DNA from: Lycium barbarum
Lineage: Eukaryota; Streptophyta; Magnoliopsida; Solanales; Solanaceae
Assembly: GCF_019175385.1 (NCBI RefSeq)
Contig: NC_083337.1
Location: 21,933,885 to 21,997,884, forward strand
Length of the DNA stretch: 64,000 bases
Direction of reading: 5' to 3'
Part shown: in pieces, positions 1 through 9,913 of the stretch
Layout: every line of letters starts with the position of its first letter
Position numbering within the stretch: the stretch's first letter is position 1
Notes under the pieces: generated by a model
What the model was told of the DNA's origin: nothing
The model's database searches: none
The model's input: the letters and a program-made list of their open reading frames with translations, nothing else
Made by a program: the position numbers and the translations under genes

Positions 1-1101
1 AATAATACATTCACAATACCATAACAATAATCATTATTCATTCACATTATCCACATTTCTTAGTTTACCTTCAATCACCCATATCCATATCCATGGCTAT
101 GAAACATGACTATGTCCATTCACGTGCATTGCTCATCTCACGTTCTCAACATCATTTATAACACATATACATTACAATACATCAAGACTCATTACTCAGT
201 TCAAACTATTTCTCAAAATGGCAATATTCCACATTCATGACCCATTTTGCCATGACTCTCTACAATCCAAGTATTTCAACTCTTAAATACATTAAACAAC
301 ATAGAAACATCATAAATATTATCTTAGATGTCGTCGGAACAAGCCTTGGTTGATAATACTCCACTTGAGCAAAACCCTAGTTTATCTCCAATGAGATTTC
401 TTGACTTGTATGATCCTTAATGGGTTTTCTTATACTTGATTCAATTAGTTTATGTTGTTGATCACCAAATATCCTTGACTTCTTGTGGAATTTATGTAGA
501 GACATGTTTTTGAGAGAAGGGGTGTCATGTAGAAGTGAAATGAAATGAAATAATAAACTTTGTACCCTTTTTAATAACCCAAAATCTTATCTGAAATAAA
601 CAGTCGTCGAAAGTGCACAGTGGTCGTAAACCCAGTTTATGGTCCGTATTCTTGTTTACGGGCCGTATTTCGTGGTCGTATTTAAGCATAACAGAACCAG
701 AAAGGTATGCTGGAGTCATGGTGATTTATGATCACGGTTTACGGGTTGTATTTCAATTTACAGTTCGTATTCCAAGTCATATTTAACCATTTGAACATTT
801 GACAGAGAGTTGAAGTTTTGGAAGTCAAAATACGACATAGCAGTTTACGGGCCGTATACCACTTTACGGTCCGTATTTCATTTTACGTGTAACTGGCCAA
901 AATGCAAATCTGCAACTTTTCACATTTTCAGAACCTATAATTAGTCATTATGGAGCATAAGCTATCTCTTATTGCAATTGCCTTTGGAATCTTACTTAGG
1001 GTAGTCAAACGTTGTTCCCTTCTTATTAAAACATCGTATACGCTATGCCCTTTGTTAGCCTACCCACTGTACGTTCGCGGGGAAATTTTCAAGGTGTAAC
1101 G
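1..1101 (-). repeat. Element A 3' LTR, partial (U3 part)
   Basis: This stretch matches 17,470-18,704 closely, which is the outer part of the other LTR of A. The minus-strand LTR starts at 1101, where the expected TG reads CG, a single transition. The remainder of the LTR lies left of base 1. The right-hand copy carries about 140 bp at 18,271-18,424 that is replaced here by 17 bp near 805-821, so the two LTRs have diverged by indels as well as substitutions. No host gene is seen. Confidence 0.85.
634..878. promoter_or_regulatory. Cluster of six ACGGNCCGT-like palindromes in the U3 of element A
   Basis: Six copies of a motif close to TTTACGGNCCGTAT lie near 634, 653, 737, 755, 843 and 862. Four are close to the palindrome and two are degenerate. 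The same cluster recurs in the other LTR at about 18,098-18,490. They sit 220-470 bases inside U3, where enhancers of LTR elements usually lie. A transcription factor binding role is inference only. Confidence 0.45.
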
Positions 1102-1137
1102 TTTTTCCCCTCTTTGGAACATTCGTCCTCGAATGTT
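1102..1137 (-). other. Element A polypurine tract and adjoining GAGGA-loop hairpin
   Basis: On the minus strand a purine run (1115-1102) directly precedes the 3' LTR, as expected for the plus-strand primer of reverse transcription. Just before it, 1118-1137 forms a perfect 8-bp inverted repeat, AACATTCG / CGAATGTT, around the loop AGGA. The same hairpin sits before the 3' LTR of elements B, D, F and G. From 1138 to 1304 I see only untranslated element sequence. Confidence 0.7.
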
Positions 1138-1304
1138 AAACACTCGGGATCCTGCAAAAATTTTGCCAGAGTTTCCCCTGTAATTTGGCACTACCAACCT
1201 GCCACAACAACCCATAATATCATCGCCTCAAAGGGATACATCACAATATCAACATGTCTATGGCCACACACGACCCAAAAGCATAAAAGGAAAACATACA
1301 TACC

Positions 1305-3471
1305 TTATAATCTTGACGTCTCATCTTGGATCTCTTCCAAGGGATGAAATAAATGCGGGTATTTTGATCGCATACTTTCTTCCGCTTCCCATGTCATTTC
1401 CTCTCGTCTACTGCTTCTCCATAGAGCCTTAACTGAGGCCACCTCTTTGTTTCTAAGTCTCCGCACTAGCCTATCTAGAATGGCAATGGGCACTTCTTCA
1501 TAAGTCAACTTTTCCGTCACTTGCACATCGCTTATTGGAAAGATCTTAGTAGGATCTCCAACACATTTCCGAAGCATCGAAACATGAAAAACTGGATGGA
1601 CTGACTCCAAATCTGGAGGTAAATCTAACTCATAGGCCACTTTGCCTATCTTTCGTACAATCTCATAAGGTCTAATGTATCGGGACTAAGCTTCCCCTTT
1701 TTGCCAAATCTCATAACGCCCTTCATTGGCGACACTTTAAAAAATACCCAATCTTTAACTTGAAACTCTAAGTCTCTCCGACGATTATCCGCGTAGGACT
1801 TTTGATGACTTTGAGCTGCTAACAATCGATCTTGTATGAGCTTGACTTTCTCGATGGCTTGCTGGACCAAGTCTGGCCCTATCAATTTAGTCTCTCCTGT
1901 TTCAAACCACCCAATCGGGGATCTACACTTTCGCCCATATAAAGCTCCATACGGTGCCATTTGAATGCTAGAATGGTAACTATTATTGTAAGGAAATTCA
2001 ATGAGTGGCAAATGGTCATCCCAATTTCCTCCCAAATCTATCATACATGCCCACAACATATCTTCAAGAGTCTGAATGGTATGCTGGCTTGTCCATCGGT
2101 CTGCGGGTGAAATGTCGTACTAAGGCTCACTTGGGTCCCCAGACCCTGTTGGAAGGACTTCCAAAAATTGGTTGTAAACCGAGTCCCTCTATCTGAGATA
2201 ATAGATACTGGAACACCATGGAGTCTCACTATCTCTTTAAGATAAAGCTTTGCATAATCTTCTGCCACGTACGTCGTTCTGACTGGTAAGAAATAAGCTG
2301 ACTTGGTAAGTCTATCCACAATCACCCATATGGAATCATACTTACGTCGAGAATGAGGTAAGCCTGTAATGAAGTCCATGTTAATCACTTCCCACTTCCA
2401 AGTTGGGATTTCTATAGCTTGCAACAAACCACCCGGCTTTTGGTGCTCGATTTTCACCTGTTGACAGTTGGGACATTGAGCTACAAATTTTGCTATATCT
2501 TTCTTCATCCCATTCCACCAATATACAGACTTAAGATCATGATACATCTTCGTCGCACCGGGGTGAACAGAGTAACGAGAACAATGAGCTTCTCTCAATA
2601 TCTGGTTGCGTAGACCAGCCACATTGGGAACACATAATCTGCCTTGACATCGGAGAACTCCGTCTCCTGAAATATCAAATGATGACTCCTCTTTTTGAGG
2701 GAGTGTATCTTTGTACTGTATTAGCATGGAATCTTCGTATTGTCGCTCTTTCGCTTCTGCTACTAGCGACGAGACTGCTGAATTCTAGATAGTAGTTCCC
2801 TTGCTACATGAGTCCACTACTCGAACTCCTAGGCTAGCTAACTGCTGGAGCTCACAAGTCATTTCTCTCCTCTCGGGTCATACATCACACAAACTTCCCA
2901 TAGATCTGCGGCTAAGAGAATCAGCTACAACATTTGCCTTTCCGAGGTGATACAAGATATCAACATCACAATCTTTTAGCAATTCCAACCACCATCGTTG
3001 CCGTAAATTCAGCTCTTTCTGCTTGAAGATATACTGTAGACTCTTATGATCTGTATAAATATCCACATGGACACCATATAAATAATTTCTCCATATCTTT
3101 AACGCATGAACCACTGCGGCCTATTCTAAATCATGGGTTGGATAATTCTGCTCATGTTTTCGCAATTGCCTTGGAGCATACGCAATCACTTTGCCATGTT
3201 GCATCAATACACAGACTAGCCCAATGCCTGAAGTGTCAAGACTGGGGTGGAAGTCAATCTACTTTTCAACTCTTAGAAACTACATTCACAAGCATCTGTC
3301 CATTGAAACTTTGCTGATTTCTGGGTTAACTTTGTGAGTGGTGCAGAAATAGAAGAAAAACCTTCAATGAATCTCCTATAATAACCTACTAAGCCCAGAA
3401 AGCTACGAACCTCCGTAGGAGTTGTGGGCCTTTGCCATGTTTTCACAGCCTCAATCTTTTGACTGTCTAAG
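1305..3471 (-). pseudogene. Element A pol 3' half: RNase H, integrase, chromodomain-like tail (broken)
   Basis: Minus-strand reading gives, in order, the end of RT and RNase H (about 3471-2878, with [10 protein letters not shown]), the integrase zinc region (about 2600-2450, with CPNCQQVK), the integrase core (NMDFITGLP and SDRGTRF, about 2370-2150) and a tail ending in EEMTWEAEE (about 1390), typical of Tekay chromodomain integrases. Breaks seen: a stop before AAVVHALK near 3119, a TAG near 2787, a one-base frameshift near 2077 just after TDGQA, and another near 1688 after KLSP. The reading stops where the inserted filler begins at about 3472; its upstream half resumes at 13200. It is non-functional as it stands, but the family assignment is secure. 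Confidence 0.9.
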
Positions 3472-3493
3472 GGGCCGCGACGAGCGCCCGACG
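3472..3493. repeat. LTR-derived filler in element A pol, left piece
   Basis: The sequence CTGTCTAAGGGG... through GCGCCCGACG matches the start of the LTR at about 16,019-16,040 with a few changes. It continues at 12,960 on the other side of element B. Together the two pieces are about 260 bp of LTR set inside the RT/RNase H coding region without LTR termini or a target duplication, so repair filler is more likely than an ordinary insertion. Confidence 0.6.
3489..3493. repeat. Target site duplication CGACG, left, element B
   Basis: CGACG directly precedes the B LTR start TGTTATG, and the same five bases follow the B right end at 12,960-12,964. Five-base duplications are the norm for Ty3/gypsy integration. 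Confidence 0.93.
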
Positions 3494-3777
3494 TGTTATG
3501 TCCCGTATTTTCGTATAACGGGAAATCGAGAAATAAATAAGACTTGTGTGTGTTGAGGAAATAATTTGATTCAAGTTGGTATGCTCATATTGATCATGAA
3601 ATCATTGATGTCAAGACCTCGGGGAAGGCCGAGGGTAAATTTGGAATTTTAGAAATTAGTTTCGGGAATTACAAAACGGGACGTTTTATGAATTGGGCCA
3701 AGAAATTGAACAAAGAAATTGGGCCCAAGATTTTGTGGGGTGGCCGGCCACTTGGTTGGCCCAAGCCCATCTTTAAA

Positions 3778-3819
3778 TGTCATGTGCTATGCACATGACA
3801 CTTAGTAGTGGATATATAT
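3778..3819 (+). promoter_or_regulatory. Element B core promoter: 10-bp inverted repeat and TATA-like box
   Basis: TGTCATGTGC and GCACATGACA form a perfect 10-bp inverted repeat around TAT (3778-3800), and TATATAT lies at 3813-3819. Element C has the same inverted repeat with 9-bp arms at 19740-19760 followed by TATATAG, although the rest of the region has diverged. In the 3' LTR of B (10198-10220) one base of the right arm has changed. A transcription start about 30 bases downstream is expected from the TATA position, not seen. Confidence 0.6.
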
Positions 3820-5901
3820 GATATGGACTTAACCTTATCAAGATCAAAACAAGAAAAATTCAAGAACACCAAGATAGGTGCTCTCGGCCAAAGAGAAAAA
3901 AAAAAAAGAGAAAAATTTTCGTGCCTTGTTTCTAATCCAATCACCTAGTCTCTTTTGGAATAATTGATGAGTTCGAGGTGCTCTTCGTGGTGGTACAATT
4001 AGTTTGACGAGAGGACGACGTTTGCGGCGAATCGGAATTTAAAGAAAGAGGTAAGATTTCAATGTTTTTATGTTATGAAAGGGATACATATGTGTTAGTG
4101 ATTGAATTAGCATGAAGATTTTGGAATGGTGTTGTGTTTGTGCATGGTGTGTGTGTGTATAAAGGGTGTGTTTGGCCGAAAGTGAGGGAGGTGAAAGGCC
4201 TAAGAATTTGAGCTTGTTTAGTTTGAATAATGTGTTGTTGTGGTCATTATGTTGTAAATGATTGATTAAGGAAGTGAGTTGGTATTAGAAAATAATTTTT
4301 GACGTTATCGGAAAGTGTATACCCTTGGTATATTTGTGTATATCATAGTATATTTATGATACTAAAGACTTTGAACATGATTTATGGTTGATGATAATGA
4401 GTTTGGAATGAAACGACGCAAGTTAGAACGTTCGTCGTAACTTTTGGTGTTTTGAATGAAAATTGGAAAGTAGTGAATTTTGGGGATGTTTGTATGTGGT
4501 TTGGAACTTGTTTGTTATGTAGTGGAATAATCTTGAATGAATGAATACAATAATGTGGATATGAGTTGAATTTGTGAAGTTTGGAAATAGGATTACCAAC
4601 TTATGAAATAAAGTGCAATTGTGAAGTTAGTGTGTTTGATTGTGATTCGTATTGTGTAATGATGTTTGGGCTGTTGATGTTGTTATATTTTGAGCCGAGC
4701 TAAGCCTCGGGGGTGTTAGATTTATAGGGGAAGTGCTGCCGAAATTTCGGTAGCCAAATATAGCCCAAAGACTAAAATGTTAATTCTCATGAATAGTAAC
4801 TGGTAAAAGTGACCATTTGCAGTTTCTGGACGAAACGGGAATTGCGATTTGAGGAGCGTAAGGCGCCAACCAGGTATGTAAAGCCTACCCATCATTCTTT
4901 TGGCATGTCCTAGACATACTAGGTTAAGATCGGCCCCTCGGGAATAATCCTACTCTTGGAAATAGAGGTTCAAGTTCGAGCACTATTCACTCAGCGCGAT
5001 TGAACCCTCTTTGTCACATTTGGTTAAAAGAATGTTCGTACCTCCATAACTTGTGCTGTTGTGTCCGAAACTCTTCGAAACTTTTGTAGATGGCTCTATG
5101 GAGCCGAAAGTCTGTGATTTGTGTCCGCCACCTCAATTTGACTCGAGGTGGGCCCGCGAGCCCCGAGGCTCCCCTTATTCGGTTTGTTTGATTCGTTTGT
5201 GTCCGTTATGATCCGCAACCGTCTGTTTAGGACCCAAGGATGTGTTTGAAACTTCCTATGCCATTAATGTACGTTCTATACCTTGAATGATGTGAGATTT
5301 TCGGAAAATGACTTATGAACAGTTTTCTTGCGAATTTGGCAGTTTGGAACTTCGTAACTTTTATACGCATACTTTGATCAGTCTGATTCCTACTCCGATC
5401 CTTCGGGCGTCAGTATATACCTCTACGTAAACTATATGTTAAGTCCGACAAATTATTTTTGATATGCATATGATTTCTGCACTACTCTGTTCGTGCTGTC
5501 TGCTATGATTCCGTTAGTCGGTACCCGGGCCGACTTCTTGATCGTGCGCACTATAATATATTCGGGAGTTATGATGTGTTACGGTTTCCGAGGCCTCGCC
5601 ATAGGGCCGGTTACCGTTTATGGAGTTATGATGTGATATGGCATTTGATACGTTCTGATGATATGATGTGTGTGTGATATGATGTGTCTGGAGATTGTAC
5701 GGAGATTTGAAACCTTCTGGAGTTATGATGTGTTGTGGCACCAGCGTCGGGGGGTGACCACGTTACTAAACCCTATACATGATTTGATTTGCATTTGTAC
5801 GTTCGCCTCCCGCACAGGTTTGCTTTGTTTGCGATGTTGGTGTGTTGGTTCTTTCTGACTCCAGCTGTGTTTGTGATTTCTGTACCTTCTGCTTTACATA
5901 C

Positions 5902-5922
5902 TCAGTACTTCTCCCGTACTGA
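5902..5922 (+). promoter_or_regulatory. Conserved LTR hairpin TCAGTAC-N7-GTACTGA (element B 5' LTR)
   Basis: Seven-base perfect arms surround a seven-base loop. The same hairpin, with different loop bases, occurs in the LTRs of A, C and G, and related forms occur in D and F. The second B copy is at 12322-12342. A short C-run and G-run follow (about 5924-5940) that could form another stem. Confidence 0.65.
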
Positions 5923-6543
5923 CCCCTGTTCCTTCGGGGGCTGTGTTTCATGCCCGCAGGTACAGAAGCTCGTTTGGGTGGTCCTCCAATTTAGGCTACT
6001 CATTCTGCTGTGTTGGAGAGCTCCCCTTTGATCCGGAGCCTACTTTGGTACACATCTTTTGTTGTGTCTGTATTCTGTATATTTGGATGAGTGGGTACGG
6101 CGGGGCCCTGTCCCGTCCTATGTTCTTATGTTCTGTTTTGTCTAGAGGCCTGTAGTCAGATTTGTGGGTCGTGGGTCCGGTGTGTTTGCATGTGAGTCTG
6201 TTTTGCGATCTTAAGCGGCCCGTACGCTACTATGGCCAAGTCGGCCTCTGAGTTTGTATGTGTGTGTATGCATTTGGGGGCGATGTACATTCCGCTACCC
6301 CTCTGATGTGTGTGTGTGAAATTTGGCGATGTATATTCCGCCTCCTTTCTGATTGTGATTTGTCTGATCTGTACGGGCGACTGCTTAGGATAAGTGTTCG
6401 GTAGATGTCTGATTACGATGATGAGTTCGAATAACGTACGTTGAGTTTGGACGAGTCTGATTACGATGGTCTGGGTGTGAGTTCGTTCGGGGTGTCCCAG
6501 AAGGACACCAGTCGCGGCCCACGGGGCTGGGTCGTGACAGAAG

Positions 6544-6555
6544 TGGTATCAGAGC
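6544..6555 (+). other. Element B primer binding site (initiator tRNA-Met)
   Basis: TGGTATCAGAGC lies four bases after the 5' LTR end and is the standard complement of the 3' end of plant initiator tRNA-Met used by Tekay/Del-type elements to start minus-strand DNA synthesis. Confidence 0.93.
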
Positions 6556-6596
6556 GGTTTGTCCTCGGAATGTCTACAGGCCGTGTCTAGTAGAGT

Positions 6597-6636
6597 CTTG
6601 TTTATCGATGTGTTGTGCACCACATCTATAAACAGG
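6597..6636 (+). promoter_or_regulatory. Leader hairpin with GTGCAC loop, candidate dimerisation/packaging signal (element B)
   Basis: Arms 6597-6612 and 6621-6636 pair over 16 positions (14 Watson-Crick, one G-U, one mismatch) around the loop TTGTGCAC. The last six loop bases are self-complementary. Equivalent hairpins lie in C (22447-22486), G (52136-52175) and A (15910-15949, minus), with paired substitutions. Retroviral kissing-loop dimer sites have this layout. The function here is inferred. Confidence 0.65.
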
Positions 6637-6749
6637 AAGCTACAGGACATCTAGGATGTTGTGTTGCCCTTTCTTTGGAATCTTAGATCGTGCGATAGAG
6701 CTGTGTTGTTAGGGTCATTCTGATCTGACCCGTTGTTGTGTTTGCAGTG

Positions 6750-8219
6750 ATGCCTCCGAAGAAGGCAACGGCGGCCCAGAAGGGCAAGGCGAAGGTGGGA
6801 GAGACCAGTCAGGCACAACGGGCTACTCGGGCTCGTGTTTATGATTTGCCTGAGGTTACACCTCATTCTGAGGGGTCTGCTACACCCCCATTAGTACAGC
6901 CTGGAGCGGGACCTTCAGCAGCTCCAGAGGTCCGTGTACCCGCTCCTGAGACTCCAGCTTCTCAGCCAGGGGCGGAGGATAGGACCCTGAGGGAGGCTGT
7001 ACAGTTGCTGACCACGATTGTAGCCGGACAGGCTCGCAGGCGCGGGCGGAGGGACGATGATGATGAGGACAGGCGGGACAGCCTGAGAGTTCGGGAGTTC
7101 TTGTTATGCGGCCCTCCAGAGTTGTTCGGGTCTAAGCCCGACGAGGACCCCCATGACTTCATTCGGGGGATGCGGCGTGCATTAGACTTGGTCAGGGCGT
7201 CAGAGACCGAGTCGGTTGAGCTAGCTTCGCATAGACTTCGGGATGTTGCCGCGCATTGGTATGAGACTTGGGAGCTATCCCGGGGTGAGGGTGCTCCTCC
7301 AGCTATGTGGGATCAGTTTGTGACTGCTTTCACCCGCCACTTTCTGCCCGCAGAGTTACGACGGGAGCGAGCTGATCGGTTTTTGCATCTGCAGCAGAGA
7401 GGTCGGAGCGTCCGTGAATATAATTTGGAGTTTGATTCCCTGGCCCGGTATGCCCCCGCCGTGGTGGCAGATATGACAGATCGGATGCATAGATATGTTA
7501 TGGGGCTGGATCGTTACTTGATTGACGGGTGTATGGCGGTGTCATTGCAGACAGATATGGACATTGCCCGTCTACAGGCCTACGCCTAGGGGATGGAGAA
7601 CCGGCACCGAGCAGATCGGCCCAGCCGAGAGTATGATGGGAGACGGCCCAAGAGGGCCAGATTAGCGGGGTATCCTGGAGATTCACGGGGCGGGCAGCCG
7701 CAGTATCAGTCCAGCGGGTACTTTCCTCCGTCAGGCCGGGACACACAGTCTGTTGGTAAGAGGTTTGATGGAGCAGGACCGTCCAGGGCAGACCAGAGTT
7801 CCAGAGCCCCAGGTCCTCAGGCGAGCAGGGGTCCCAGTCAGTTTAGGCCACCCATACCCCAGTGTTCGTATTGTGGAAGATCGCACCCAGGTGAGTGCTT
7901 CAGGGCCACAGGGGCCTGTTTTGCTTGCGGCCGCCAGGGCCATATCATGCGGGATTGTCCGTGGGCAGGCGGTTCCGGTAGCGCAGCACCGCCGATGAGA
8001 TCTGTTGCGGGTTCGTCATCTACCCCTTCGGCCACGCGCTCTACGGGGCGAGGTATGCCAGCACCAGCGGGCCGCGGTAGAGGCCGTGGTGGGGGTTCAG
8101 ATTCTAGCGGTCCCTCGAACCGCATCTATGCTTTGACCGGTCGTCGGGACCCAGAGGCACCCCCAGACACAGACCCAGGTATACTACTAACCCTTTTGTT
8201 TAATGAATATGTGCAATGA
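6750..8219 (+). pseudogene. gag: Element B gag (capsid and zinc knuckle), one amber stop
   Basis: ATG at 6750 is the first start of the conserved MPPKKATAAQKGK beginning and follows a TTTGCAG by two bases. About 490 codons run to 8219, broken by TAG at 7587-7589 (codon 280). Residues about 110-280 form the retrotransposon Gag domain (PHDFIRGMRRALD, HRLRDVAAHWYETW). A CCHC knuckle, CFACGRQGHIMRDC, lies at 7917-7958, after a second cysteine cluster, CSYCGRSHPGEC. The codon at the stop is probably a CAG that became TAG. Homology to C ends at about 8180, just where protease should start, and a short unrelated tail follows. Gag would coat the RNA. The full-length product needs the stop to be read through, or protein from another copy. 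Confidence 0.85.
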
Positions 8220-8550
8220 TAGGTTTGTACCTCAGTATTATGCGATATTCTTTTTGTGTGTGTCAGTAAAGGTAGGGTAAGGATCTGAATTAATGAAAAT
8301 ATCCGAGGCAGTTATCTGTACATGTGGGAGGAAAATATATATGGGATTTGGAAGGCTAGAACGATAGACCACACCGCCAGAAAAGCAAACGACCTCTTTG
8401 GGTCAGAGTGGGACCCGCTACGAAAAAAAAAAAAATTCCGAAAAATTTGCTAAGACCCCGTTTGGCCCTAAAATTATGTGACAAAGGTCGTGCGGGGCAA
8501 TTGACGAAATTATATCAGTCCTAACGCGTCAAAATGCGTGAAAGTTTCGG

Positions 8551-8605
8551 GGTTAAGCGTGCTCAAGCCAGAGTAATTCTGGGATGGGTGACCCCCCTGG
8601 GAAGT
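8551..8605 (+). other. 5S rRNA-derived segment covering the internal promoter boxes
   Basis: Against the conserved plant 5S rRNA sequence as I know it, TTAAGCGTGCT (8553-8563), AGAGTA (8570-8575), GGATGGGTGACC (8582-8593) and TGGGAAGT (8598-8605) are all kept. The spacing from the first to the third block is identical to 5S. I count about eight mismatches and one added base over 53 positions. These blocks include box A, the intermediate element and box C bound by TFIIIA and read by Pol III. The upstream third of 5S is barely recognisable, so this is not a normal 5S gene. Confidence 0.72.
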
Positions 8606-8829
8606 AATGCAAAGTTCTTCATAAGTGGGAATATGATAAAAATAAATGGAAATTTGGGGTAACCAAGAGGTAAATAGAATGTGTGTGGAGTAATTAGTGC
8701 TCTTTCGGGAGTCGCGCGGAACGAGGCGGACTAAACGGGCAAAAAGAAAAAGGGTATAACACCGCTTGGGAAATTGAACGAACTTGAATAACAGCCAGAG
8801 ATGTTCGCCAGTAAGGTCTGGATAAGTGC

Positions 8830-8864
8830 GTGTATGTGTATGTGTATGTGTATGTGTGTGTATG
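8830..8864 (+). repeat. TGTATG/TG microsatellite
   Basis: About 35 bases of GTGTAT and GT units inside the non-coding interior of B. Confidence 0.85.
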
Positions 8865-9080
8865 AATTTCATTTGGTGCCATGTGGATTAAGAGCCGAGC
8901 CCCGGCAACTAATGTTGTGATAAATGAAAGGTAAGCAGTGTGAATAAATAGAATCCTTGAAAGAATCGATACGTAAGACGCAAGGTAAATTGTGTGACGA
9001 CTGATGAGTGAGTTTGCAAATAAAAAGGAAATTCTCATGAATTATTGGAGCCTTAATGTGAATGATGTGATCCTAAATTG

Positions 9081-9590
9081 ACAATCTATCTGTGGTGCTT
9101 CCGCACTTCCAATTCCGATGAGGCTCTACCTGGTACGCCTCTATATTTCTGAGTTCGACTATGTTCCCGTCCGATGAACCTTTTGTGCGTTTGATTCTGG
9201 ATCCGTTTCTGTCTGGCACACCTCTGTATGTCTGACTCTGGATATAAATCCGTCTGATATACTTCTGTGCGTTTGATTTTGACCGCGCGTGTGTTTGATA
9301 CATTTCGGTTTGTCTGATCACGATTCGGTATGAAACAATTCTGTATATTTGCTTCTGATTTCGGGTTTGTTCGATATGATTCCGTACGTCTGGCTTTGAT
9401 TGTGAATCTGTTTGGTATATCTTCGGATGTCTGATTCTGCCTACGAATTCGTTTGATACGCCTTTGTACGTCTGACTCCGATCTCAGATGTGTCTGATAT
9501 GCGTCCGCACTTTTGATGTTGACTACGAATCCGTCCGATATACTTATGCGCGTCCGGCTTAAGTTCTGAATCTGTTTGGCATGAAGTGTC
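9081..9590 (+). repeat. Diverged tandem array, exact 40-bp period, about 12-13 copies
   Basis: Related starts (variants of GTCTGATATAC) fall at 9091, 9131, 9171, 9211, 9251, 9291, 9331, about 9370, 9411, 9451, 9491, 9531 and 9571. Units differ by many substitutions, yet the 40-base step is kept almost without indels. Each unit also carries a version of TGTACGTCTGACTCTGA. No continuous reading frame runs through it. From 9591 to 9877 nothing recognisable is seen. Confidence 0.75.
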
Positions 9591-9877
9591 TGATATGAAG
9601 TAAAGTGAGAGTACGACGATGTGGTAAGGAAACCCAGGAGTGTGATAAGAAAATGATATTGATTATGATGTCTGGGAAGCGTTCGTCCATTACAAGAATA
9701 TAGCGTATGGATCGGTGATTACGTAGAGTACGAGAAAATGGATTATGAAGGCATTTGGATTGGTGATGTGAGAAATCTACCCCGAGTATTGGTAAGGGAA
9801 CCATGTCGGAGAAATCAATAAAGGACAACTATCAAAAGAACCCCCCCAGAGTTGTACGACACCCATGAGGTCGATTC

Positions 9878-9913
9878 AACATTCGAGGACGAATGTTCTT
9901 AAGGGGGGGAGAA
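9878..9913 (+). other. Element B GAGGA-loop hairpin and polypurine tract
   Basis: AACATTCG / CGAATGTT with loop AGGA lies at 9878-9897, then a purine run AAGGGGGGGAGAA (9901-9913) directly precedes the 3' LTR. The purine run is the expected plus-strand primer. Confidence 0.8.

Larger units (their letters stand above)
3494..6539 (+). repeat. Element B 5' LTR (3,046 bp)
   Basis: It starts TGTTATGTCC and ends GGGTCGTGACA, four bases before the primer site. It aligns base for base with 9914-12959. Inside are an inverted repeat plus TATA-like box (3778-3819), splice-like signals (donors at 4051 and 4874, acceptor at 4821-4822), a TCAGTAC/GTACTGA hairpin (5902-5922) and a GC-rich stretch around 5590-5760. 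Short reading frames in it are not conserved proteins. Confidence 0.93.
8220..9080 (+). other. Element B non-coding interior replacing pol
   Basis: No reading frame here resembles a retrotransposon protein. The stretch holds an A-run near 8424-8436, a 5S-like segment (8551-8605), and a TG-rich microsatellite (8830-8864). It replaces the whole pol gene, so either the element lost pol and gained this DNA or it descends from a pol-less lineage. Confidence 0.6.

Noticed and set aside
7587..7589. Amber codon in gag of B as a programmed read-through site
   Set aside because: It lies before the zinc knuckle rather than at a gag-pol border, and other stops in C and A arise from CAG as well, so simple mutation is more likely.
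8551..8605. A functional 5S rRNA gene
   Set aside because: The 5' third of 5S is not recognisable and no T-run terminator follows closely; only the promoter-containing part is conserved.
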